From: Bryobacteraceae bacterium | Lineage (GTDB): Bacteria; Acidobacteriota; Terriglobia; Bryobacterales; Bryobacteraceae | Direction of reading: 5' to 3' | Assembly: GCA_025928545.1 (NCBI GenBank) | Contig: JAICJH010000051.1 | Location: 1-46,957 of the forward strand | DNA length: 46,957 nt | The notes under the pieces: model-generated | The model's input: only the letters and a program-made list of their open reading frames with translations | What the model was told of the DNA's origin: nothing | Databases searched by the model: none | Part shown: positions 40,026-46,957 of the stretch, piece after piece | How positions within the stretch are numbered: position 1 is the first letter of the stretch | Layout of the letters: the number at the start of each line of letters is the position of its first letter | Position numbers and translations under genes: made by a program

Positions 40026-40048
40026 GAGCCGCGACCGCAAGGGAGCGG
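40026..40048. repeat. Single copy of the REP-like 23-bp element
   Basis: The element begins GAGCCGCGACCGCAAGGGAG and ends with GCGG; it differs from the last unit of the array at 36772-36794 at one base. Ends CCGC and GCGG can pair, so a short hairpin is possible. It lies 61 bases after gnd, in the same orientation as the copy before zwf. Confidence 0.75.
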
Positions 40049-40057
40049 ACCTCCCCA

Positions 40058-40086
40058 TTGACACTCTTCCCCATTTGTACTACGCT
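40058..40086 (+). promoter_or_regulatory. Promoter of the PadR/ABC operon
   Basis: TTGACA (40058-40063), a 17-base spacer and TACGCT (40081-40086). The -35 box is perfect; the -10 is weak. The ATG at 40096 follows only nine bases after the -10 box, so the message is probably leaderless. Confidence 0.5.
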
Positions 40087-40095
40087 GTTAACCAA

Positions 40096-40455
40096 ATGGC
40101 CAAAGCCGATTCCCTCGGTGTCTTCGAACAAGTCATCCTGACATCCTTACTCTCTCTCCGCGACAACGCCTACGGCGTCACCATCCGCGAAAAAGCCGAG
40201 GAACTCTCGCACCCAAAATCCGTTTCCATCGGCGCCGTCTACGTAACGCTCGACCGCCTGGAAGAAAAAGGACTCGTCACCTCCTGGCTCTCCGAACCAA
40301 CCGCCGAACGCGGCGGCCGCGCCAAACGCTGCTATTCCCTGGAACCGGCGGGACGGCGAGCGCTCGAAGAAGCGGCCATCACCGCGAAACGCATCTGGGA
40401 CAGTACCGCCGATATCTGGGGCCGCAACTGGGCGCGGGAAGGGGGAGCGAAATAG
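40096..40455 (+). CDS. PadR-family transcriptional regulator
   Basis: From ATG 40096 the protein has 119 residues. The PadR winged helix is clear: FEQVILTSLLSLRDNAYGVTIREKAEEL, VSIGAVYVTLDRLEEKGLVTSW, ERGGRAKRCYSLEPAGRRAL (key parts only). The stop is directly followed by the next ATG. The operon (PadR, prefix-like protein, permease, ATPase) suggests a repressor of the transporter. A TTG at 40075 would lie inside the promoter and is less likely. Confidence 0.9.
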   Translation: MAKADSLGVFEQVILTSLLSLRDNAYGVTIREKAEELSHPKSVSIGAVYVTLDRLEEKGLVTSWLSEPTAERGGRAKRCYSLEPAGRRALEEAAITAKRIWDSTADIWGRNWAREGGAK

Positions 40456-41016
40456 ATGACCTGTCCGCCTCAATTCGCTGAAGATGTCATCGGGTGGCTC
40501 CTGCCGCCGGCCTGCCGCGAAGAGGTTCTCGGAGACCTCTATGAGAGCTACCGGAATATGTTGCAGTACGTCGGCAGCGCCCTCGCCGTAGGCCCGAAGG
40601 TCATCCTCAGCCAGATTCGGCGCAATACCGATGCCCGCATCTTCGGCTTCAATATCTTCGCCATTCTTTATTCTTTCGCCGCGGGATCGCCGGACTGGGC
40701 CCTGCATGACGACCCCCTGAATCTGTTGCGTATCGCGATTCCATCCGTGCCCGCCCTCCTGATCCTGCTTCTCCGCAATGGCTATGCGGATCCGGATCTG
40801 CGCCGGCTGCGCGCCATCACCCTCGACATTGCACTGGCCATGGGCTCGGCCGCGATCACACAACTGGTCCTTTTGGCGTATCTTCGCACCGATCTGATGT
40901 TGTTCAGTTGGTGCCCCTCTCAGGGCAGCGTCATAGCCTGGCTGTTCGTAATTTTCCTCCGGGCAATCTTCCCGCCAGAAATGCGCTCGCCCGGGACCAT
41001 ACGGGTTATTTACTAA
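40456..41016 (+). CDS. Membrane protein with a permease-prefix-like N-terminus, 186 aa
   Basis: The N-terminal 50 residues (PPQFAEDVIGWLLPPACREEVLGDLYESY) resemble the 'permease prefix' region that in acidobacteria is fused in front of MacB-like permeases. Here it stands alone, followed by about four membrane helices (residues about 56-75, 92-107, 122-145 and 155-172). It lies between the PadR gene (no gap) and the ABC permease (6 bases). It may be an anti-regulator or an assembly partner of the transporter; this is inference. Confidence 0.8.
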   Translation: MTCPPQFAEDVIGWLLPPACREEVLGDLYESYRNMLQYVGSALAVGPKVILSQIRRNTDARIFGFNIFAILYSFAAGSPDWALHDDPLNLLRIAIPSVPALLILLLRNGYADPDLRRLRAITLDIALAMGSAAITQLVLLAYLRTDLMLFSWCPSQGSVIAWLFVIFLRAIFPPEMRSPGTIRVIY

Positions 41017-41022
41017 GGCATC

Positions 41023-42750
41023 ATGCCCCCAAAACCGGTCTCGCCCGAGCCCGCAGCCCCCGGCACCTTCGGCGTTCTTGTGCGCCTCTTCTTCAGCCGC
41101 TTTTTCGATAAGGAATCTCTCTCTCCCCAGGGCGATCCCGAAGCCAACGTCGTTCAGACCCTCGGAATCCTCGCCGCGCCCGGCGGCTTCTTTTCACTTC
41201 TCCTCTACGTCCTGGATCCACAACCCATACACCGCTGGGACCTGGTCTCCGCCCGCTGCATGTTCCTTTGGGTTTCCATGATCGTCGTCTCCTTCATCGT
41301 CGTCTTCGAATGGGACGCCCTCTTTCTCGATCGCCGCGATTATCAGGTTCTCCTCCCGCTTCCCCTGTCGCTCTGGAAAATCTTCCTGGCCAAAATGACG
41401 GCCTTCATTCTGTTCCTCGGGCTATTCCTCGCCGCCATTCATGGAGCGGCCACGTTGTTCTGGCCGAGTATTTACGACAGTGGCGGAGCTCTCCAGGTCA
41501 TCTCTGTCCACCTGTTGATCAGCGTCATCTCCGGACTCTTTGCCGCCTTTTCAGCCGCATCCATTCAGGGACTGCTGCTCCTCCTCGTCCCTGCAAAATA
41601 TTTCCGTCCGGTCGCGACCTGCGTCCAGACAATTCTCATGACCATCCTCGTCATGTTGTTTTTTCTTTCGCTGCCGCTCGCGGGCTTCATACGCCAGGCC
41701 GTCCCGGCCTTCCCCCACCTGGCGCGCTTCATGCCGGGCTACTGGTATGCAGGCCTCTATGAACGCCTGCATCCCGCCACCGGAAATCCCGCATTGCTCG
41801 ATTTAGGAAAGCTCGCGCTGCCCGCCTTGGCCATCGCAATACTCCTGTTCGCGATCACCCATCTTCCCGGCTATCTCTGGCAAATGCGCAGACTGATCGA
41901 AGCGCAGCCAGTGAATCCCTCGGGGCCTGGCGCCCTCCGGCTCGCCATGCATCGCGTCATGGACCGCCATGTTCTGAAGAACGACATCCAGAGCGCCGTC
42001 TTTCACTACATTTCACAAACCATCTGCCGCAGCATGAAACATCGTCTATTCCTTGCGGTATATGCGGGCTTCGGAGCGGCCCTCGTCGTGTTCAACTTTC
42101 TCTATGCCTTCAACGTGACCGGCTTCGGAGCGTCGTTTCGAATCGTCTCATTCGTTCCCGATCGCGCCATGCTGCTCCGGATTCCCCTCACCGTGTCTTT
42201 CGTTCTCGTCACCGGGCTCAGGGCCGCTTTCAGCTTCCCGGCGGAGCTAACCGCCAACTGGTGTTTTCAGCTCACAGGCGCGAATCAGGCCGATCAATGC
42301 GGTGAAGCCATACGCAAATGGGTGCTTGTCTGCGGCATCATCCCGCTGTTCATCCTGATCGTGCCCGCCCAGCTACATTACCTGCCGTGGACGGTTGTTG
42401 CCTGGTCCGTCGCCTACGGAATCATCCTCTCCATCCTGCTCACGGAGATCATGTTTCTCGGCTTCCGTAAGATTCCTTTCACCTGCGGTTACTTTCCGGG
42501 ACGGCGGAATCTGGTCTTCGTGCTCGCCGCATACGTCGGTTCACTGCTGATCTACAGCAGCGATATAACAACCGATCTGGAATCGCGCCTGATACGCAAC
42601 CCGCTTCAGGCCGTCGTGTTCATGGTCGCTGCCGTGCTCGGGTGGCGTCAGCTCTCCAGGCTCAACACGGAAGTCGAAGACAATTCCGAACTCGATTATC
42701 TCGGCGATTCCGATCCTTTGATTCGCACCCTCGGCCTAACCCCGCAATAA
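41023..42750 (+). CDS. ABC transporter permease-like polytopic membrane protein
   Basis: The 575-residue protein has about twelve predicted membrane helices (for example WVSMIVVSFIVVFEW, FILFLGLFLAAIHGAATLFW, LISVISGLFAAFSAASIQGLLLLLV). There is no ATPase or solute-binding motif. It is followed by the ATPase gene after 10 bases, which marks it as the transmembrane half of an ABC-2-like exporter. A cytoplasmic segment QYQVLLPLPLSLWKIFLAKM-like (residues about 107-127, DRRDYQVLLPLPLSLWKIFL) resembles the coupling region of ABC-2 permeases. The substrate is unknown. Confidence 0.8.
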   Translation: MPPKPVSPEPAAPGTFGVLVRLFFSRFFDKESLSPQGDPEANVVQTLGILAAPGGFFSLLLYVLDPQPIHRWDLVSARCMFLWVSMIVVSFIVVFEWDALFLDRRDYQVLLPLPLSLWKIFLAKMTAFILFLGLFLAAIHGAATLFWPSIYDSGGALQVISVHLLISVISGLFAAFSAASIQGLLLLLVPAKYFRPVATCVQTILMTILVMLFFLSLPLAGFIRQAVPAFPHLARFMPGYWYAGLYERLHPATGNPALLDLGKLALPALAIAILLFAITHLPGYLWQMRRLIEAQPVNPSGPGALRLAMHRVMDRHVLKNDIQSAVFHYISQTICRSMKHRLFLAVYAGFGAALVVFNFLYAFNVTGFGASFRIVSFVPDRAMLLRIPLTVSFVLVTGLRAAFSFPAELTANWCFQLTGANQADQCGEAIRKWVLVCGIIPLFILIVPAQLHYLPWTVVAWSVAYGIILSILLTEIMFLGFRKIPFTCGYFPGRRNLVFVLAAYVGSLLIYSSDITTDLESRLIRNPLQAVVFMVAAVLGWRQLSRLNTEVEDNSELDYLGDSDPLIRTLGLTPQ

Positions 42751-42760
42751 CGGAGTCCGC

Positions 42761-43525
42761 ATGCTCGAAATCCAGTCGCTCACAAAATATTACCGGAACG
42801 TGCCCGTCGTTAACAAAGTGAGCTTTACAGTTGCGCCTGGCGACGTGACCGGCTATCTGGGACCAAACGGTTCCGGCAAATCCACTACCGTGAAGATGAT
42901 TACAGGACTGCTCGAACCCACCACGGGCTGTGTATTGTTCGAGGGGAAAGACATCCGCGCAGACCTCCCGGCCTTCCGGCGGCGTCTCGGTTACGTTCCC
43001 GAAGAGCCCCATCTTTACTCGTATCTCACCGGACTGGAATACCTCCAGCTGATCGGCCGCCTGCGAATGATTCCGCCAGCCCGGCTGGATGCAAAAGCCA
43101 ATGACCTGCTCGCCTTGTTCTCGCTCCATTCCTGGCGTCATGCGCCGATAGCGTCGTATTCCAAAGGTATGAAGCAGCGTGTCCTGATCGCCGCCGCGCT
43201 GCTGCATGATCCCGATCTGCTCATTCTGGACGAACCGCTTTCCGGTTTCGATATAGGCTCTTCGCAGCTCTTCCGCTGCCTGTTGAAGGAGCTCGCCACG
43301 GCAGGAAAGATGATTCTGTTTATTTCCCACGTCCTCGAAACCGTGGAGAAGATTTGCGAGAAGGTAGTCATCATTTACCGCGGAGAAATCCGAGCCGCCG
43401 ATTCCGTGGAGCACCTGAAAAGTCTGATGCAATCGCCCTCGCTCGAAGACATCTTCTCGCAACTATCAGAACGCCAGGATTTCGAAAAATCGGCAAAGGA
43501 AATTGTTGGGGTCATGAAGGCTTAG
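42761..43525 (+). CDS. ABC transporter ATP-binding protein
   Basis: The 254-residue nucleotide-binding domain has Walker A GPNGSGKST (34-42), a Q-loop region replaced by GYVPEEPHLYSYLTGLEYL, the signature YSKGMKQ (133-139), Walker B LLILDEPLSGFD and the switch His in FISHVLE (about 190). The layout is that of ABC-2 export ATPases such as CcmA/YhaQ type. GGAG stands before the ATG. It is the last gene of the PadR operon. Confidence 0.94.
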   Translation: MLEIQSLTKYYRNVPVVNKVSFTVAPGDVTGYLGPNGSGKSTTVKMITGLLEPTTGCVLFEGKDIRADLPAFRRRLGYVPEEPHLYSYLTGLEYLQLIGRLRMIPPARLDAKANDLLALFSLHSWRHAPIASYSKGMKQRVLIAAALLHDPDLLILDEPLSGFDIGSSQLFRCLLKELATAGKMILFISHVLETVEKICEKVVIIYRGEIRAADSVEHLKSLMQSPSLEDIFSQLSERQDFEKSAKEIVGVMKA

Positions 43526-43596
43526 TGCACGCGGCAGCGCGGGGGGGCGAAGAATAATCATTCGCTGACTGTGGCGTCGGGTCCTGCCGGCGATTG

Positions 43597-44475
43597 TTAA
43601 CCGCCGCAATGGACGACGTACTCAGAAACTTTGAATTGGGTAGCCTTGCCAGCGGGGGTGAATGTCAGCAGAGACAAAGTACGGCCCTCGACTGAGCTGG
43701 TATCTAAAAGGAGAACTGGGTATGGGAATCCCGGCAGCTCAAACATATTTAACGGTCTGTAAAGTCCGCTGGCAGGATAGGCGTAGCTTGGAATCGCGCA
43801 GCCATCACAGGGCGGACCGGAATCGAGATCGCGCGAAAGCGAATGCGCCAGGATTTCTCCGTCTCGTCTGTGTAGAACGATCGCTTCCTGGCTAAGCAGC
43901 CCGGTTTTCACGTTGTAAAGTTTGTGAACCGAGTAAAAAAATGATTGAGCCCGAACGCCGATCGCTTTGTCTTGACGAAGGGTGCCTTGGTTCGGCCATC
44001 CGAGGACGCGGTTGATCCTTACCATTTGCGGGCCATCCAGCGATATCGTTACGAGGCCAGACCGCTCCCCCTCCAGCTTTTTCGTAATATAGAGGCCTCT
44101 TTCGACACTGGTTTCACCACCCACGTCAAAGACGGTCAAATGATCGCTATCCTCGATTTCGCAGGCTACTCCCCACCTTCGCCGCAGTAACTTGATGTCG
44201 CTCCCGGAAACTGTCCCTCTTTGTCGTCCGGTGGAAGGCATCCCAATTGGCGCAAAAAGGTACACGTTCGCAGCGGTTTGCTCCTGCGTTAGAAAACCCC
44301 CGCTTGGATCAAACCATCCCATCCGAGGCAATTCACCAATTTGCGTCTCGAAGATTTTCTCGATGTACTCTTCGGGCGAGCGTATCGCCATTTGCGCACG
44401 ACTCTGCGGGGAAACAAAAAAGACGAGGGCGCAGACAAACAGCAGGATACGAACGAAGCAGCGACTCGCAGGCAC
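43597..44475 (-). CDS. Exported protein of unknown function, 292 aa
   Basis: From a GTG at 44475 the product begins with a signal peptide (CFVRILLFVCALVFFVSPQSRA-Q). The mature part is beta-rich (SGLVTISLDGPQMVRINRVLG, SFFYSVHKLYNVKTGLLSQEAIVLHRRDGEIL; key parts only), with one CDGC pair near the C-terminal third and a terminal HCGG. No family is recognised. No ribosome site is seen before the GTG. It is convergent with the ABC operon and divergent from the second BlaI operon. Confidence 0.65.
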   Translation of the reverse strand: MPASRCFVRILLFVCALVFFVSPQSRAQMAIRSPEEYIEKIFETQIGELPRMGWFDPSGGFLTQEQTAANVYLFAPIGMPSTGRQRGTVSGSDIKLLRRRWGVACEIEDSDHLTVFDVGGETSVERGLYITKKLEGERSGLVTISLDGPQMVRINRVLGWPNQGTLRQDKAIGVRAQSFFYSVHKLYNVKTGLLSQEAIVLHRRDGEILAHSLSRDLDSGPPCDGCAIPSYAYPASGLYRPLNMFELPGFPYPVLLLDTSSVEGRTLSLLTFTPAGKATQFKVSEYVVHCGG

Positions 44476-44548
44476 ATCAGCAGTTTAGCGTTCTCGTACA
44501 CGCTCTTCAACCGGCTGACCTTCCATTCTCCTCCGCGCAAAAAAGTTC

Positions 44549-44577
44549 TTGCATAAGAACCACGACCATAGTAGATT
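44549..44577 (+). promoter_or_regulatory. Promoter of the second BlaI/M56 operon
   Basis: TTGCAT (44549-44554), a 17-base spacer and TAGATT (44572-44577). Both boxes match moderately; the position before the BlaI gene supports it. Confidence 0.45.
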
Positions 44578-44598
44578 AACGAACAGGAGTAGTTAATC
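44574..44598 (+). promoter_or_regulatory. Candidate BlaI operator, inverted repeat GATTAAC / GTTAATC
   Basis: A perfect seven-base inverted repeat with an 11-base spacer overlaps the -10 box and ends three bases before the ATG. The ribosome site AGGAG lies in the spacer. A repressor bound here would block both RNA polymerase and the leader. Confidence 0.45.
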
Positions 44599-44601
44599 GC
44601 T

Positions 44602-44988
44602 ATGACGCTTCCAAAACTGAGCAAGCTGGAGCTTCAGATCATGGAAGCTCTTTGGACCCGGGGGCCGTGTTCGGTCAGAGAGATTCAGGAATCATTCCCC
44701 GCCAAAAAGAGGCCCGCCTACACCACTGTACAGACTACGGTCTATCGCCTGGAAGCAAAGAATGCCCTGCGCCGCACGAAGAAGATCGCGACGGCCCTCA
44801 TATTCGAGGCTGCCGTATCCCGCGATTCAGCACAGCGCAGACTGGTTGATGAACTCCTGGTCTTGTTCGGAGGCCGCAGCCGGCCCATCATGGCCCATTT
44901 GGTCGACTCGGGCACCCTCACCCTTGACGATGTGCGCGAGGCGGAGAAGGCTCTGCTGAAGCTCCGCGGAGAGGAGAAATCAAAATGA
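44602..44988 (+). CDS. BlaI/MecI/CopY-family repressor (second copy)
   Basis: The 128-residue protein shows the BlaI fold more clearly than the first copy: LSKLELQIMEALWTRGPCSVREIQESFP, YTTVQTTVYRLEAKNALRRTKK, then the C-terminal LVDELLVLFGGRSRPIMAHLVDSGTLTLDDV (key parts only). The partner M56 gene overlaps its stop by four bases (ATGA). It probably represses its own operon through the inverted repeat at 44574-44598. Confidence 0.94.
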   Translation: MTLPKLSKLELQIMEALWTRGPCSVREIQESFPAKKRPAYTTVQTTVYRLEAKNALRRTKKIATALIFEAAVSRDSAQRRLVDELLVLFGGRSRPIMAHLVDSGTLTLDDVREAEKALLKLRGEEKSK

Positions 44989-46757
44989 ATCCATACGTTT
45001 CCGCAATTGCCGATCACCTTTGGCAATCGACCCTGTTTGCCGGGCTCGCGGCATTGCTGACCGTGGCGCTGCGAAGCAATCGAGCCCGGGTACGCCATGC
45101 AGTTTGGCTCGCGGCCTCGTGCAAATTTCTCATTCCGTTTTCAATGCTTATCGCATTGGGCGGACACGTACGATGGCGGACCGTGAACAACACAACGCAG
45201 TCCGCATCGCAGTCCAGTGTGGCGGTCGTGATGGACGAAGTGAGTCAGCCATTTACGGCCGCGGCGATTTCCGGAAGCCGGGTGGCCGTGCCGTTTACAT
45301 CAAATCCTCTGCCGGAGATATTATTAGCCGGCTGGGCGCTTGGCGTCATCGGGATCGCCGGGGCGTGGTGGATTCGCTGGCGGCGTATCGGGCATGCCGT
45401 GCGTGCCGGGTCCCCCCTTCAGTTGGGAATACCGATCCGTACTATGTCCTCGCCCACTTTCTTGGAGCCAGGAGTCTTTGGCATTCTCCGGCCGATACTC
45501 TTGCTCCCCGAAAGCATATTCGACCATTTGACGCCGCCACAAACGGAAGCCATCATTGCGCACGAGCTTTGTCACGTGCGCCACAAGGATAATCTTGCCG
45601 CGGCGCTGCATATGTTCGTGGAGACAATCTTTTGGTTTCACCCACTCGTGTGGTGGATTGGGAAGCGGATTGTCGAAGAGCGTGAGCGCGCCTGCGACGA
45701 AGACGTTCTGCGCAGCGGCAGTAAACCGGAAGTGTATGCGGAGGGGATTCTCAATGTCTGCAGGATCTACGTGGAAGCCCCTTTGGTTTGCGTTTCGGGC
45801 ATCACAGGATCGAGCCTGAGTCAGCGAATCGAACAGATCATGGCGAACCGGATGGCTCTCGCATTGGGTTTTTGGAAAAGGCTTGTTCTGGCTGCCGCGG
45901 CAGCTGTCGCGCTGGCGGGACCTTTCGCAATTGGTCTGATAAACGCGCCGGTCACTCACGCGCAATCCGCGGAGACGCCGTCGCTGAAATTCGAAGTGGC
46001 TTCGGTGAAGCTGAACAAGTCGGGCTCGCAACGCTCTCCCTCCATGATTCTGCCGGGCGGCGGATTCACCGCAACCAACAACACCGTGCGTGCACTCATC
46101 CTGAACGCCTACAACCAGATCCCACCGTACCTGCTTTCCGGCGGCCCGTCGTGGATTGATTCCGACACCTACGATGTGGACGCCAGGCCGCCCGACGGCG
46201 CCATTCCCCCCGGCTTGCGGGGCCGCCCGCTCTGGGATAAGACCCGCGCGATGCTGCGCGCGCTACTCGCCGACCGCTTCCATCTCGAAATCCGGACCAT
46301 GGGCAAGGAGATGCCGTTGTATGAAATCTCCGTCGCGAAGAATGGGCCAAAACTGACGAAATCGACTCTGGATTGCAACGCCGGAAGCGACACGTGCCAC
46401 GGCTTCTCCGGCAATCCGAGGCAGCTTTCGGGAATGGGAGTTGATATGGCGGATCTCGCGTCGCTCCTCACCGGCTACGCTGGCCGCCCCGTGCTCGACA
46501 AGACTGGAATGTCCGGCGTCTTCGACATTCGTCTGCAATGGAACGTTTTCTACGGCCGCCAGCAGACCGCGCAGTCCACTGACGACACGCCCCATCCGCC
46601 CTCGCGTTCTGAAGGCCCGGGAGTGATGCCGGACAACGACTCGCTTCCCGACCTGGCGACGGCGCTCGATCAACAACTCGGTCTGAAACTGGATTCACGC
46701 AAAGGACTCGTCGACACCTACGTGATCGAGCGCGTCGAACGGCCCTCCGCAAACTAA
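44985..46757 (+). CDS. BlaR1/MecR1-like M56 membrane peptidase with DUF3738 (TIGR03435) sensor domain (second copy)
   Basis: The 590-residue protein has membrane helices at about residues 14-29, 41-59 and 111-131. The zinc peptidase motif HELCH (193-197, in IAHELCHVRHKDN) and the second motif RERACDEDVL (about 233-242) are both intact, so it should be active. A helix near 299-317 is followed by a short linker and the DUF3738 domain from about 336 (LKFEVASVKLNKSG, GGPSWIDSDTYDVDAR, LLADRFHLEIRTMGKEMPLYEISV, RPVLDKTGMSGVFDIRLQW, LDQQLGLKLDSRKG, YVIERVERPSAN; key parts only). There is no proline tract here, unlike the copy at 31678-33615. GGAGAGGAG precedes the ATG. Confidence 0.92.
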   Translation: MNPYVSAIADHLWQSTLFAGLAALLTVALRSNRARVRHAVWLAASCKFLIPFSMLIALGGHVRWRTVNNTTQSASQSSVAVVMDEVSQPFTAAAISGSRVAVPFTSNPLPEILLAGWALGVIGIAGAWWIRWRRIGHAVRAGSPLQLGIPIRTMSSPTFLEPGVFGILRPILLLPESIFDHLTPPQTEAIIAHELCHVRHKDNLAAALHMFVETIFWFHPLVWWIGKRIVEERERACDEDVLRSGSKPEVYAEGILNVCRIYVEAPLVCVSGITGSSLSQRIEQIMANRMALALGFWKRLVLAAAAAVALAGPFAIGLINAPVTHAQSAETPSLKFEVASVKLNKSGSQRSPSMILPGGGFTATNNTVRALILNAYNQIPPYLLSGGPSWIDSDTYDVDARPPDGAIPPGLRGRPLWDKTRAMLRALLADRFHLEIRTMGKEMPLYEISVAKNGPKLTKSTLDCNAGSDTCHGFSGNPRQLSGMGVDMADLASLLTGYAGRPVLDKTGMSGVFDIRLQWNVFYGRQQTAQSTDDTPHPPSRSEGPGVMPDNDSLPDLATALDQQLGLKLDSRKGLVDTYVIERVERPSAN

Positions 46758-46957
46758 ACCTTTTTCAGTCACAACGAAATTCAACTATTTTCGAAATGCC
46801 CGCATACACCTGAATCAGATAACTTTATCTACAATCAATCATCCAAATACCCCGTCAGAGCACCCCCGATTTCTTGACACCCTGTGCTACTTTCCAGACA
46901 GGGAGTGGTTCTTCGCCGGCCGCTCCTGACAATATTTTCCCGGCCGGGAAGCGTCGA
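46758..46957. other. Gene-free right end with two inverted repeats
   Basis: No gene is seen. The first part is AT-rich. AGATAA-CT-TTATCT (46817-46830) is a perfect palindrome with a two-base centre. TTGACA (46874-46879) is followed by CCCTGT (46880-46885) and ACAGGG (46898-46903), a perfect six-base inverted repeat with a 12-base loop. These may be control sites of a gene that starts outside the window. Confidence 0.4.

Noticed and set aside
40075..40095. Upstream TTG start of the PadR gene
   Set aside because: It would place the start before the -10 box of the likely promoter; the ATG at 40096 begins the usual PadR N-terminus.
43543..43567. Possible terminator hairpin (GCGAA ... TTCGC) between convergent genes
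   Set aside because: Stem of only five bases with a mismatch beyond it and no T-run.

Overview
The window is about 47 kb of GC-rich bacterial chromosome. It most likely comes from an acidobacterium of the Solibacter/Bryobacter type. The main markers are two proteins ending in the DUF3738/TIGR03435 domain, which is greatly expanded in that group. Other indications are M56-peptidase/BlaI pairs, a PadR-led ABC operon with a permease-prefix-like protein, and a cyclic-nucleotide-gated MscS channel. No rRNA, tRNA, CRISPR array or recognisable insertion sequence was seen.

Layout, left to right. 1-7.3 kb: an exported methyltransferase (cut by the window edge) and an exported protein of unknown function; a sulfite-oxidase-like molybdoenzyme; a TgpA-type transglutaminase; a CDF zinc exporter; an imidazolonepropionase relative that has lost its metal ligands; and a small basic membrane protein. 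7.3-20.3 kb: one long minus-strand operon of 15 genes, read as ECF sigma factor, anti-sigma factor, unknown membrane protein, gspE-F-G-H-I-J-K-L-M, a GspC-like protein, a small secreted protein, and the secretin gspD. Most junctions overlap by 1-4 bases, so it looks like a single transcriptional unit coding for a nearly complete type II secretion system under its own sigma factor. No prepilin peptidase gene is present in the window.

20.5-28.8 kb: an RlmA-like rRNA methyltransferase. Then a minus-strand sugar-acid group (galactonate-dehydratase-like enolase-superfamily enzyme, Tat-exported gluconate-2-dehydrogenase-type small subunit, and GMC flavoprotein with a cysteine cluster), an MscS channel with a cyclic-nucleotide-binding domain, hemL, and a Gfo/Idh/MocA oxidoreductase. 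28.8-34.1 kb: a lipoprotein parvulin, a second cyclic-nucleotide-binding membrane protein (DUF1003), a 38-residue membrane microprotein, a zinc-ribbon protein, the first BlaI / M56-DUF3738 pair, and a CxxCH plus helix-hairpin-helix exported protein.

34.1-46.8 kb: a TolC-like protein and a MacB-type permease without ATPase or adaptor; a 23-bp tandem repeat array; a plus-strand zwf / glucokinase-like / gnd operon for glucose entry into the oxidative pentose phosphate pathway, flanked on both sides by copies of one 23-bp element; a PadR / permease-prefix-like / permease / ABC-ATPase operon; an exported unknown protein; and the second BlaI / M56-DUF3738 pair. The last 200 bases hold no gene but contain two inverted repeats, probably upstream of a gene outside the window.

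The most promising signals for new biology are the paired BlaI / M56-DUF3738 sensors, the sigma-factor-led secretion operon with its private small proteins and shared TPFGxM motif, the metal-less amidohydrolase, and the repeat element that brackets the pentose phosphate operon.
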